Shown here: one piece after another, positions 34,687 to 46,500 of the stretch
Layout of the letters: each line of letters starts with the position of its first letter
Numbering within the stretch: position 1 is the first letter of the stretch
Source: Ampullaceana balthica
Taxonomy: Eukaryota > Mollusca > Gastropoda > Lymnaeidae
Direction of reading: 5' to 3'
Assembly (NCBI GenBank): GCA_944989445.1
Contig: CALYLW010000348.1
Span: forward strand, 62,001-126,000
Length of the DNA stretch: 64,000 nucleotides
Program-made: the position numbers and the translations under genes
Notes under the pieces: generated by a model
Told to the model about the DNA's origin: nothing
Database searches by the model: none
The model's input: the letters and a program-made list of their open reading frames with translations, nothing else

Positions 34687-35533
34687 TATTCATGAATTCG
34701 TGGAGACTGCACTGGGTATTTTGACGGTAGGGATCTTAATAAGCCCCCCTTCCGTCAAATTGTTCATAAACATTTTCTATAGCTTTGTTTCTCAAATTTA
34801 TTTGGATATTTTTGTCCTTTTTTTCGGACGGAGAAGTCATTTTTTTCCGCGAGATATTAACTTAAAAAAAACAATAAAATAAAAACTCCACTATGTGACA
34901 CAGCAGTAATTTACACAAAACTGATGATGACATTTTCCTGACTTAAACACTGATTAGTATGTCACTGAAAGTTGTGCTGAGTGTTTAAGTCGAGAAAGGG
35001 TTAATTAGACTTCCTGATTGATCTATAGCACTAATCATTTCTATTGAGATCAATAATCACATAACATATTTATTTGTTTACTCTCTCAACGGTTTGTCTC
35101 ATATTGAATATTGTAAACTTGTGTCAAAATATTTTGTCCAGAGATAATTTTCACATTCCAAAAGCAAATGTTTCTTTATCCAGATCTACCCTGCAATTTA
35201 AGGATAAAACAACAACAACAAAAAAAACAATGACAATGTAATCCTCTCGCGACGAATAATCGAAATCGTCACCGCCATTGCTCAAATTCAAATACTGTGT
35301 CAGACATTCTCTCTCTTCCTTCAAACTGTTGCACTAATTCAAGTTGATCTACCAGACCGTTATATAAAGTCCGAAAGGATCGTATAGTGGGCTTTGTTTA
35401 CATGGTCATGCCATTTTACTACTGCCTTAACATTTTTTTGTAAAAATTAAATTGAGAATTTAAATTAAATTAACGCCACATGTTTTCAATATTTAAAATT
35501 GTTTACAGAGGAGGTGGAGCAAGTCATAAAGTC
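34687..35533. promoter_or_regulatory. Upstream region of gene C in the divergent B-C interval
   Basis: No exon or transposon recognised between the minisatellite and gene C's ATG. ACCGTTATATAAAGTCCG (about 35357-35374) contains a TATATAAA-like box roughly 160 bp before the ATG, a possible core promoter. Confidence 0.4.
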
Positions 35534-35573
35534 ATGGCAATGTCACTCTTTTACACTGTGTTGTGCTTTCTGG
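35534..35573 (+). CDS. Gene C exon 1, signal peptide
   Basis: Thirteen codons plus one base, donor GTAAGT in phase 1. Hydrophobic core LFYTVLCFLG. Confidence 0.85.
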
Positions 35574-38500
35574 GTAAGTCGGTGCTGTTGACAAGAGGGA
35601 GAAACGAGGAAGGCATACAAAAATTGAGAGGGACAGAAAGAGTGAGAGACGAGGGAATTAGAAAGAAGTATGAGGGGGTAATGGGTGGGGGTGGGTGGGG
35701 GTAAAGGGAAATACATTAATTTGAGTTGTTTGGAATGCCCCCCCAGGTGTTGTGGGCCGTGAGACGGTCAGGAGGCCCGTAACGCTACAGGAAGAACAAC
35801 CGTCTGACATCGTGTTTGCAGAGACTTACTGCACGTACCTGGGGAGAGAAAACCTGATGTTCAGTGACGTCAACGAGGGTCTGCAGAACTACGCCTTTCA
35901 GTGCATGTAAGCCATCTACGCCTTTTAGTGCATGTATGTAATCTACGCCTGTCAGTGCATGTACGTAATCTACGCCCTTTAGTGCATGTAAGCAATCTTC
36001 GCCTTTCAGTTTATGTAAGAAATCTACCTCTCTCTCTCTCTCTCTCTCTTTCTCTCTATTAATTTCAATGCATCTCATGCTATTTTTTCATATTGCTCGT
36101 ATTACTTCACTCAACTCGTGTTCTTTCTTTCTTCTCAAATTAAACGATGATAAAAAGAAACTTCAAGCGATACGTCAGCTGTCTGACGACCGAGAAGAAG
36201 AAATACCTCTTCAATCTCATCAACAACATTGGCACCAACGTGTACGTGCCGCTCTACGAGGTGCTGTTCCCGGCCCCCCGGGACATTCAGTACGCCGGGA
36301 CGCTGTTCTGTGGGAGCGTACTCCAAGAAGGTGCGTACGTCATCACTTTCACCTTAGTCCTCAGCGTGTCTTCATTTAGTGTTTGGGGAAATTTTCTCCA
36401 ACCCATCCGACATCTTACTGTCGGACATAAGTTTGCAGGTGGTTGGTCGGCGTGTTAACGAGTAGACATCGTCACCTGAGTTCCTGCACCAAATCTAAAA
36501 TCTAATTCCACGAATTTTCCTGATGAAAAATTCCAGTAATTTTTTTAAAAAGTAAAGTGTATAAGGCATAATGCAATCACTTAAAACTTGATATCACGCT
36601 GCACAAAGATAATTTCAAAAAACAAACATTGGGACAAAAAAATCGTTCACCCACCTTCAGTAAAATTCAAATGTTAAGTAATTTGACGAATAATTTTATA
36701 ACTGAAGGTGTTTTCAACAATTTCCCAGAAATTTCAGTAGGCTGTACCGTGTGTGACAAAAGAGGGAGGGGGGAGGCTAGCCACAATCTCATTGACAGCA
36801 CGTTTGCTGCTTTCTTTTTAAATCCCTTATATTAACTTCACCGGCGTCTCTCTCTGTCTGTCTGTCTCTCTCTCTGTCTCTCTCTCATCATCTCATGGGC
36901 TCGGCGGGCGGAAAAACAAAAGTCGAAAATGACCCACTTCCAATGATCCGATCGAACTGAAATTTGGCACACGGACCCGTCTTACCTAACAATGCATCGT
37001 ATCAAAATTTCAGATCGATCGAACGTACCGTAATTAAATTAATGCATTTTTAGTTTATCCTTATATGAGGTATGTAATTTTAATTCACGATTTGTTATTG
37101 TTTTTTTGCCACGTGAAAGTTTGAGCATTGAGGCGACCCAACGAAACGACGGTGCGCTTTTGTTTACATTTTACGTGTCACTCTGAGCTCGGTCAAGCGA
37201 ATCGGTGACCAGACTTTTCCCCTCTCCCCCCACCCACCCCTCCCCCCCCCACTAGGGTTATGATGCAAAGTTGAGTTAAGACAGATTCAGTCTGTAAATG
37301 TTTGAATATAATCAATACTTTTAGTTATGTCTCATCTATAAGGGATTTATAGTCAAAAACTTTGTTTTTACGGGGTTGTTTAATTAAATCCCTTATATTA
37401 ACTTTGCGGCCGTCTCTCTCTCTCTCTGTCTTGGGCTCGGCGGGCGGGCGGAAAAACAGAAGTCAAAAATTACCCACTTCCCATGATCCGATCGAACTGA
37501 AATTTGGCACACGGACCCGTCTGACCTAACAATGCATCGTATCAAAATTTCAGATCGATCGAACGTACCGTAATTAAATTAATGCATTTTTAGTTTATCC
37601 TTATATGAGGTATGTAATTTCAATTCACGATTTGTTATTGTTTTTTTGCCACGTGAAAGTTTGAGCATTGAGGCGACCCAACGAAACGACGGTGCGCTTT
37701 TGTTTACATTTTACGTGTCACTCTGAGCTCGGTCAAGCGAATCGGTGACCAGACTTTTCCCCTCTCCCCCTCCCACCCACCCCTCCCCCCCCTAGGGTTA
37801 TGAAGCAAACTTGTGTTAAGACAGATTCAGTCTGTAAATGTTTGAAAATAATCAATACTGTTAGTTATGTCTCATATATAAGGGATTTATAGTCAAAAAC
37901 TTTGTTTTTACGGGTTTGTTTTTTACCACGTTTTTATTAACTCGCTTTCGTTGGGCATTGTTTGTTTGTCCAAGATTTTTTCAAATCTGCCAACGTAAAA
38001 TTGAACCACTTCTGATGGTCCTAGAGATCTGAAAGTTTTATCACAGATAGATCTTGGATGACAATGCATTGTATCAAAATTTCAGATCGATCAAATGTAC
38101 CGTTATTAAATTATTGAACTTTTAAGTTTATCTATAGTCTAAATAAAAGCATCTGTACCGTCGGCTTTTGTTGACATCCATGAGTTCGCCCCGTGACCAC
38201 ATCACAATGTTTTTAAAACGTTTGGCGGGCGCTTGTGGGGTGTTTGGTAAAATAAATAGAGCTAAAAAAAATATTTTAAAAAACCAGGTTGTTATAAGTG
38301 GACTAAAAAGAATAAAATAAATAGAAGTAAAAAAAAGATTTAAAAAAAACACGTTTTTAGAAGCGGACTAAAAAGAAGAAAATAATTTAAAACTTGTAAG
38401 TTCAAGTACTTCGATTTAATATGACTAAAAACGTGGGGTGGGTGTTTGGTATAAAAATTAAAGATTTATAATTTAGAAGGCAAAAAAGAGATCTATAAGT

Positions 38501-41500
38501 GAGAGAATGAGTGAACCGCATATGTTAAACCTCATAAGCGCCCGCCCCACGTTTTTAGTCATATTAAATCGAAGTACTTGAACTTACAAGTTTTAAATTA
38601 TTTTCTTCTTTTTAGTCCGCTTCTAAAAACGTGGTTTTTTAAAATCTTTTTTTTACTTCTATTTATTGGTTGTTTCTTGTACAAACATGTTTTCTAGTGT
38701 TTTCTCGGGATCACTGTTGTTTGTCACGGAATTTTATTATTTCACAATGCTGAATATCCCCAGTAATTCCTCAGTTCCCTCTGCAATACAACATGTCCAG
38801 CTGCCGGCCAAACCCCAAAGTTTGCCGTGACAGGTGGCTAAGGGCTAAGGATGTCGAGGATCTAAAGAAAGCTGTCTTTGGAGTGAACAGCACACGAGCT
38901 GCTTATCTGTCTTGCCGGTAAGATTTGGAAACAAGCATTGAACACACACAAACACTTAATAGAAATTTTGATAATTAAAAAACAATCTTTTTTCAATTTT
39001 CCTTATTGTGAAATCTGTTTAATTGAAGAAAACCTGGATCCGCTAAAAAAAAATATTAATGCAATTAAATTTGTTTCAAATTAAATTTTAAAATAATTTT
39101 TATTTTTTAAAAACTGTTTTAAAGATTTTTCTGCTGACGTTTGCTTGTAATTTCCTGGACAGTTGGTTAACTAATTCTTTCGTTTTCAGTTTTTTTTCTG
39201 TTCAGATTGTCTTATGCTGTGTTTTCCACATTAATAATCATCCTTGAAAGTGGGGGGGGGGCTTCATTGAGTGATAGGGTGGTCAGGGGCCGAGATCTAC
39301 TTTTAATTGTTTGCCCAGATAGAGAGTAACATTACACTGGCTTTTATAAGCGTTCATTATTTATCTGAACGTTGCTAGATTTACTAGTCAATGGTACGAA
39401 GATTAAGATTTAAACTTTAAAAGCATCGCGGGCGGACAAGAACGTAAAAAGTAAGCGACAATACATTTAACTGCATATCGCAAATAAATTTGTATGTGCT
39501 ATGTACTGAAAAAGTCTTAAATACTTTATTTTGTCTACATTTCAATTAGTCCAGATCTACATTTCAATTAGTCCAGATCTACATTTCTCAAGTCAATATT
39601 AACGTAATACCTTATACAATTTTATTATTTTATTTTTTTTAAGTTGTAATGTGTCCTTGATAGAGAGTGTTTTTATAAAACAAAACAAACACATGCTTTT
39701 GTAAATCCACTTTTCTTTATTACTAGAATTATGGCCCCATTTACCAATTGCATGAAAACGTTGTTCGTCGCCTGTAAACAGAGCTACGCCTTGATCATGG
39801 ACTTCGAAATCGCTAAATTTGGAAGGTAGGTCAATACCAAACTAAACGTCACGACGTCATCCTTAGCTTGGCATAATGTTTGCGTCAATATTAATGACCA
39901 TATTTTATTTTATTTTTAATAAAATCCAATGGCGACATTTAAGAAAAAAAAATCAGCAGTAGATTTTCAGGAAGTATTTGTTTCAGGAGAACCAAGGAAC
40001 AACAGAATAGTTTATTTTTTCATAGCGTACCTCAAGATTTTTGTGGTTCTCCTGCTAATGTCTAAAGCAGGGGTCTCCAAACTACGGCCCGCGGGTCAGA
40101 TTCGGCCCGCGAGGCCCTCTCACCCGGCCCCCGGAGACATTTTAATCTCCAAAAAAGATGCTATTTTTACCTATAGTTTACCACAAAACTGTGTGTAGTC
40201 GGCCCCAAAACTGGTGTTCGACAATTTAGGCGGCCCTCCGGCAGAAAAGTTTGGAGACCCCTGGTCTAAAGTGTACCACGGTCTGGCCAAGACAGTGCTC
40301 AGTTCTCCGGTAGATCAAACACCTTGTGACACAGCCAGCAATCCGTTTTTCACCACTCCTTGTGATCAATACTCTAAACCAAGACGCCTCGTATTTACCA
40401 AATAGTTTTAACCAGGATGTCCAGACAGGGTTTTGCTTGGTAAAATCAAATAAATTTAGAGGACGATAAATGCGTTCTCCAACAGGACTTTTTTATTAAT
40501 CATTATCATTAAGACAACATAAGAATAGGAGATTACTTTAAACAACTTTAACGCAGACTTCCATATGATCTAGTTTGTTTGTTTGTTTGTTTTTGTTGTT
40601 TTTTAAAAATATTTTTTACCACTAAGGCGGTTGCAATTGTCCATGCAAGGGGCTGCAAGTTAAAATGATTATAGATTGGCGAAATGGTGGATCTGATTAT
40701 TTGTCTGCTAGACAAGAAGGATCTACGTTTAATTAAATTAACACCGATAGCCATGAAGCCACATTTAGGTTTCAAAAACATCAATTCAATACTGCACCTG
40801 GAAATTAAAAAAGAAAGATGGAATTTCAGAAGTACGCATTTAACTTCAGCTAGAAGTCTTAAAATCATCCCACTAATTCCATGCATGGTGGCGTAAGGGG
40901 GCGTCCATAAATGACGTCACGCACCTAGAGGGGAGGGGGGGTCCACACATTTGTGGCGATGTGTGACGAGGGGAGAGGAGTTGTTTTTTTTTGAGAAATG
41001 TGACGTCACATCAAAAGTCGCAATTTTAAATAAAAGTCCCTCATAAATATTTGATTTCTTACAATTTATTTTATGACGTTTTTACGTGGCTTCATGCGTG
41101 TTACGATATTAGAGTGCAACCTTACACTAAATACATACTTAAATGACAAAAAAGTGATTTGAAAAATGCTTTTTTTTCAAATAGAAAACATAGCTTTTAT
41201 GGGTGGGGGGGTTTGCGCAAAGTTTTGTGACGTCATATTGGGGGGGGGGTCTAAGTTTTTGTGACGACGCGTGACGAGGGGGGGGGGAGTGAATAATCGG
41301 CCAAAATCGATCGCGTGACGTGATTTATGGACGGCCTCCAATACGTTGTTTTTTTTTCTAAAAGACGTTTTAAGACATTATTATGTTCAATAAAAAGTTG
41401 TAAAGAATGAAGAAATCGTCGATGAAATCCCACGCTACTGCTCTATCAAATTTAAACGTTTCCTTATTTTTCAGTAAGTGTCTTCAGAGTTACAATATCA

Positions 41501-41679
41501 TTGCGAACTTGATAACCAAGAGCTCGTGTGAGAAGAGCAAGTTTCCCTGGGGCCAGGCATTGAGAGTGTCGAGACAAGAGACTTGCCCCAGTGCCGTCCT
41601 TGTGGATATGCTGTTCAATGTTGTTGGTAGCTTATGTCTCAATACATTTCCGAGAAGAGTTTCGTGGAATAAGCAATGA
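35534..41679 (+). CDS. Gene C: secreted cysteine-rich protein paralogue, complete six-exon gene
   Basis: Exons are 35534-35573, 35747-35906, 36158-36330, 38764-38917, 39727-39825 and 41475-41679 (TGA). Phases are 1, 2, 1, 2, 2 and the product is about 276 residues. Exon 1 encodes MAMSLFYTVLCFLG, a short signal peptide. An in-frame upstream ATG at 35480 would add a polar extension and is less likely. Landmarks: FAETYC and AFQC (exon 2), Y-x2-C and YAGTLFCGS (exon 3), CRPNPKVC and YLSC (exon 4), APFTNC-x7-C with DFEIAKFG (exon 5), C-L-x14-C (exon 6). Unlike A and B, the C-terminus continues past a hydrophobic stretch with NTFPRRVSWNKQ, so GPI anchoring is doubtful. Intron 3 carries two tandem 0.5 kb elements and a large inverted repeat. 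Intron 5 carries a hAT MITE and a Harbinger-like MITE. Confidence 0.87.
35747..35906 (+). CDS. Gene C exon 2
   Basis: Acceptor CCCCCAG and donor GTAAGC. Encodes VVGRETVRRPVTLQEEQ, then the YC and FQC cysteines. Short imperfect repeats of its 3' end and donor (ACGCC, CAGTGCATGTA) continue into the intron to about 36016. Confidence 0.87.
36158..36330 (+). CDS. Gene C exon 3
   Basis: Phase-correct acceptor AAAAAG with its pyrimidine tract about 20-40 bp upstream; donor GTGCGT. Encodes NFKRYVSCLTTEKKKYLFN through YAGTLFCGS. The weak acceptor makes the exact start less certain. Confidence 0.83.
36820..37349 (+). mobile_element. AAATCCCTTATA element, tandem copy 1
   Basis: About 530 bp with AAATCCCTTATA / TATAAGGGATTTA ends, a CT-rich left part and a C-rich stretch near 37220-37250. 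Non-coding. In gene C intron 3. Confidence 0.87.
37386..37889 (+). mobile_element. AAATCCCTTATA element, tandem copy 2
   Basis: Head-to-tail neighbour of 36820-37349, nearly identical along its length including the linker AGTCAAAAACTTTGTTTTTA. Points to a recent tandem duplication. Confidence 0.88.
38316..38667. repeat. Large inverted repeat in gene C intron 3
   Basis: Arms of about 127 bp (38316-38442 and 38540-38667), nearly perfect reverse complements around ACGTTTTTAGTCATATTAAA and TCGAAGTACTTG, with a loop of about 100 bp. It ends about 100 bp before the exon 4 acceptor. Confidence 0.9.
38764..38917 (+). CDS. Gene C exon 4
   Basis: Acceptor CCCCAG and donor GTAAGA. The nearby CCTCAG at 38769-38774 would break phase. 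Encodes MSSCRPNPKVCRDRWLRAK to YLSC. Confidence 0.87.
39727..39825 (+). CDS. Gene C exon 5
   Basis: 99 bases, phases 2 and 2. Encodes IMAPFTNCMKTLFVACKQS to IAKFG. Acceptor TACTAG, donor GTAGGT. Confidence 0.88.
40068..40263. mobile_element. CAGGGGTCTCCAAAC hAT MITE
   Basis: 196 bp, ends CAGGGGTCTCCAAAC and TTTGGAGACCCCTG, exact 8-bp duplications GTCTAAAG (40060-40067, 40264-40271). GC-rich interior (CGGCCCGCG). Gene C intron 5. Confidence 0.94.
40897..41339. mobile_element. Harbinger-like MITE, intact copy in gene C intron 5
   Basis: About 443 bp, ends GGGGGCGTCCATAAATGACG and GACGTGATTTATGGACGGCC, with inner GTGACGTCA palindromes. TAA on the left; the right flank is altered. Confidence 0.85.
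41475..41679 (+). CDS. Gene C exon 6 (terminal)
   Basis: Acceptor TTTTCAG, then KCLQSYNIIANLITKSSC, an extra Cys (QETC), a hydrophobic stretch and a polar C-terminus before TGA. Confidence 0.86.
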
Positions 41680-42088
41680 ATTTTGATACAACCAATTATG
41701 TTCTCTGTTTAGAATATTTATTTATTTTATTTTTTTATTTATTTATTTTTTAAACATCCGATTACAGCTTGTAGCAGTAGGGGACAATTTTTCAGAAAAT
41801 TCAGGGATTGAAGTGTGAAAGTCTCTTGCGTATGTCAAGTTTTGTATCGATTGTATCGATATATGCCATCAAACCCTACCCCCCCCCAAACAAGCCTCAA
41901 GAATAGTTTAACGTAACATTGTTAAACTTTTATCAAGCTGACTTTTTAATTATTTAAGAAATGGAAAAAAGACAATATTGTAAAATGTTTCATTCAAGCT
42001 AGGTTGGGGGTTGAGAAGCTGTTATTAAAAGTATGGAAACTTGAATGGCTTAGGGGGGAGTGAGTGAACCATTGTCCAATGAGCACGG

Positions 42089-42303
42089 CTGGGTTTAAGT
42101 GAATCGGCAAATTCATAAGATCTTGATGCACTGGGTCATAACGTGAATGCAAGTCACTTTATATAACCATAACAAGCTGGGTTTAAGTGAATCGGCAAAT
42201 TGATAAGATCTTGATGCACTGGGTCATAACGTGAATGCAAGTCACTTTATATAACCATAACAAGCTGGGTTTAAGTGAATCGGCAAATTGATAAGATCTA
42301 TCC
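42089..42303. repeat. 88-bp tandem repeat downstream of gene C
   Basis: 2.4 units starting at 42089, 42177 and 42265 (CTGGGTTTAAGTGAATCGGC). Nearly identical units. Confidence 0.92.
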
Positions 42304-43469
42304 ATAACAATTGTAATAAACATGAAAGTGAAACAATCTGCTGGTGGTTTGCCACACATGGTTTATTGCAAACTTGGCTTATTTTAACAAACGTTTGATA
42401 CCTCGCCGGATTTGAAATAAGTCATCAAAGTACCTTACAAAATAAACTCACATTCATAAATCTTATGCATACATTGAAAAGTGTTTTTTGCTGGGGGGTT
42501 TTTTTTACATCATAATTTCAGGAACAACTTTTGCTTTGTGTATACCGAAAGGCTAATTCACAAAGCTTTTAATTTGAATGATAAAATAGCTTCTTGAGAA
42601 TTGAAAATAATAAAAACCAAGTATGTCAATTACGGGATCATTGTTCTGATCATTAGCAACAGTGCAAACTAAAATAGTTTTTAATGTCAATATCAAACTC
42701 TTTAAAAAGGACATGCATAATATGTGTACATTGCACTGATTCAAGCAAGCATTATTCATCTTTTATAGTTTGAAAATTGAATGTTTATCAATGGTATAGT
42801 TTGCTGAAGAAAACGTATCATGCAAGAGAAAAAAATGTTTAAAAGTGAAGTGTAAAACTTCTCATTCTTTATAAGAAAAGTCCAATTTTCAGAAAATAAA
42901 ATTTACAAATAACATGAACTATCTGAAAATAAATATATATCTGTTATTCCAAACAAACCAAATTAGAATTTACTGTGTGGCCAATGTGTTTAAACTCATG
43001 TATGTTAAATAATTACATTGTGTATATTAATCTCTGTAATTCCTTTCATTCACAATAAAAATGTATTTATTATATACAAAGTGAAGCCACAGATATTTTA
43101 CTTGTTTATTTACAACACAATATAAAAAAAGAATATCTACAATTTATGATGAAAATGAATTTTTTTAACAATGATTGTCAATGTTTTTTGTATCACAGTT
43201 AGATATAGAGAATATTTTTTAAATATTTTTTTGGCTTAATGACCATCTTATCTTATATCTTAACTTATTTTTAAAATTACAAAATAAGATATGTGTGCCA
43301 AATATACCCAGTGCCTTAACATTTGCAACAATTTAAGTTTTTCATTATAGGTGTTCAATTATCAAATGTTTCTATAGCTATAAATGTTTCCCAATGTATT
43401 GTAAGTAGTTGGGGTGCAAATGTTACTTAAATGTAATGACAAAACTTGTAGATGAAAATAACACACGCC

Positions 43470-43551
43470 TCAATTTTGCAAGATGAGCTGTTCAATAAAT
43501 TCATTCTGGCCAGATTCTTCTTTGAGTAATGCATCATGCTGTATCCGTAGC
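43470..43551 (-). CDS. IFT20: IFT20 exon 4 (terminal)
   Basis: Encodes [18 protein letters not shown] to the C-terminus and TGA. The acceptor is GTGCAG. Minus-strand AATAAA matches occur several hundred bases downstream (near 43100 and 43060), but I could not assign a polyadenylation site. Confidence 0.95.
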
Positions 43552-46500
43552 CTGCACACGAAAGATAAATAACCAATTTTTAAAAAGCTGCCTTAATTAA
43601 ACTAATCAAATAGGCAAGTGATCAATGTGTTGGAAAATCCAGGGGTCTGGCTCGGTTGACAGAGAGTTTGTGCAGCAAGGGGTGTCCTTTATTTTGATGC
43701 CCCTATAAAATTTGTCATATTTATACTTAAATAAACTACATGAAATTTGAATTGAAAAAAAATCAGACACCTACAGGTAAAATGATACCCCCTCCCTTTC
43801 ATTTTAATTCTAAATATTTCCATTATCCCTGGTGACAGTGTGATTTAAAATTGTTTTTGAAATACTTTTTATTTTTGAAGATCTACCTAAAATTGGTTTT
43901 AAAGGCTTCTTTAGTAAAAGATAAAAAAAAATATTGTTCATAACAACATTCTATCGCTTCCTTTATGCATTAATAAAATAATCAATACATGTAAATAGAG
44001 AAAAAATTTGGTTTGTAATTGTTCAAAATTAGCATTAATGATAAATGTTCAAATTGTAAGGCATTTTAGAAATATATATGTTTATATGAAATTCCATTAA
44101 AATATTATGTCAATTATGCAAATAACTTTGAAAAACTTAAATTACTTAGAGAAAAATATTCTCTCAGATTATTTCTAATTATCCAACTTAGCTGACTTCA
44201 GTCACTTTGAATGAGGAATGAACAATTTAAACAAAGAAATGGTGAAACAAAGATTCCTTTAACATAAGCAAGCTTTGCAACTAGCCCAAAAAAATACACC
44301 AGGGGTATTTTTGAGGGTTCAAGTATGAAAGTTTCAAACTAAAAGACAAAAGAAAAAAAATAAATACAAATATAATCACACATAATACCTTATAATCTTT
44401 TTAAATACCTTTCAATAATAACTTGCTTAGTTTGAAAGCCTATTAAAGTTTCAATGGTATATTTTTCAATGGAAAATGATACAATTGCAAAGAAATTAGC
44501 AAAACAGATTTCCACTTTTTTTTCTTCATTAAATCAGATGCATTGAAAACATCAGGATTTAAAAGAGGTGAAGGAGTATCACTTTATTGCCTCAAAATTT
44601 CATCTGTCTAGAGCTGTTTTTAATGTGTGTTTCAATTTTATAACACTTATAAGTCATCAAATGTGATGGGATTGACATAGCATACGTAAATACAGCCTCA
44701 CACTATTTAATTATATTTTTTATTGAAGTTGAAAGTACACCCATACTATTCCATACTCCCTAAACTGCCAGGGTTCATCACCTGACTGAAGCAAGAATGT
44801 AGCTTTTCAAAATTATATTAATAAAAAAAACAGATTTAATTTCATCGTTAATCCTTATGAAAGATTCTTCAAGTATTAAATTAGTACTTGAAGAATCTTT
44901 CATAAGGATTAACGATGAAATTACCAGTACATCATGTAGCTGAAAGCTTGATCTGATGCTGTTAACTTATAGAATCGGCAAATCTAAACGCTATATACAA
45001 GATTAATAGATGTACCTTATTCCTTAAAACACCATACAAAATCCTGTACAATATACATTTTTTTTTAAAATCTCTAAAAACTGTCAAATGTATGGGGGGA
45101 ACCTTGCAGGTTGGTATGACTGAATGTGAAAAACTCAGTTTTCTAATAACTGATCCAACATGTGCTAAATAAATAACAACTATGATCAAGAAAGAAAAAA
45201 AACACCCGACAATCCAATTAAATAACTTCTTATGAGATTTAATAAAATTCTCACCTTTCTAACTCCATTTTCTTCTCTGTAATAAGGGCAAGTAGCTGCT
45301 GTTGTTGTGATTCTCTTTGTTTGGCTATTGACTTAAGCAAATTCCTGGCTCCGATAGCCTGAAGGGTAATAAAATAATAAAAACAACACGTAAAAACAAT
45401 TTTTTTTACTATAAATCCCTTATACTTATATATGAGACATAACTAAAAGTATTGATTATGTTCAATATAATACGCACCGCGCCACAGACTAGCATAAACA
45501 TTTACATGTGTAGCCGAGTGGTGGCTAAGTTATTAAAACAATAAAGTCCAAGTCACTAATTGCTAAGGATATCAAACAGGTTAATTAACTCAAGACACAA
45601 AATACAGTTGTTAAGTCACTTCTCTATCTCTCTCTCTCTCTATGCTACCTCTACACTCTCCCTCTCTCACAGACCAATCGCTCTCCAGAACCCTGTGACA
45701 TTGAGGGCTGGAGTGAACCTCCAGTGACCCGTGGAGGTCAACTATAGCAGACGGCTATACATGCTACATATAGATAAATTAAAAATTCATTAATTTAATT
45801 ACGGTACATTTAATCCATCTGGAATTTTTATACAATGCATTATTAGGTGACACAAGTCTATGTGCAAAATTACAGCTCGATAGAATCACAGGAAGTGGGT
45901 CATTTTTTACTTTTGTTTTTCAGCGGGTGGGACCACGACAGAGCGAACGACAAGACGGTGAAGTTAATATAAGTGATTTAAAAAGTAAATATTTTTTAAA
46001 GATGCGAAGTACAGTTTGCTAGCAACTACATGATTTTTTTATGTTATTTATTGCGATGCATCCAAAAGATCACTTCACACTTAGAAATTTAATGTTACCA
46101 CTTTGCATATTGCAATGATTTTTTTAAATAATTTTTTTATTATTGGGGAGGGAACTAATTACTTGAGAAGACATCAGTTTGAAATTGAGAAAACTTTTAG
46201 TTGATTAGAAACTAATCCCAAGCCTTCCCTTATTATTAATACTTAATTATTAAAACTAAAGCAACAAACATAATGTTAATAATTTCAATGAACAGTCCTT
46301 TCAACAAGAGGCGTTGCAGTAAAACCATGTTGATAGATATGCTGAAAATTCAATGCACTTGAAATATTTTTTTGGTGTTAAAAGAATTTTAAAGGAAATT
46401 ACAAAAAAGTACATTTAATCAAAAAATAATGTTTATTAGAGCACATTTTATTTACATATATATGTATGTGTGGTTGCATTTAATATAATTTTTTTTTAAA

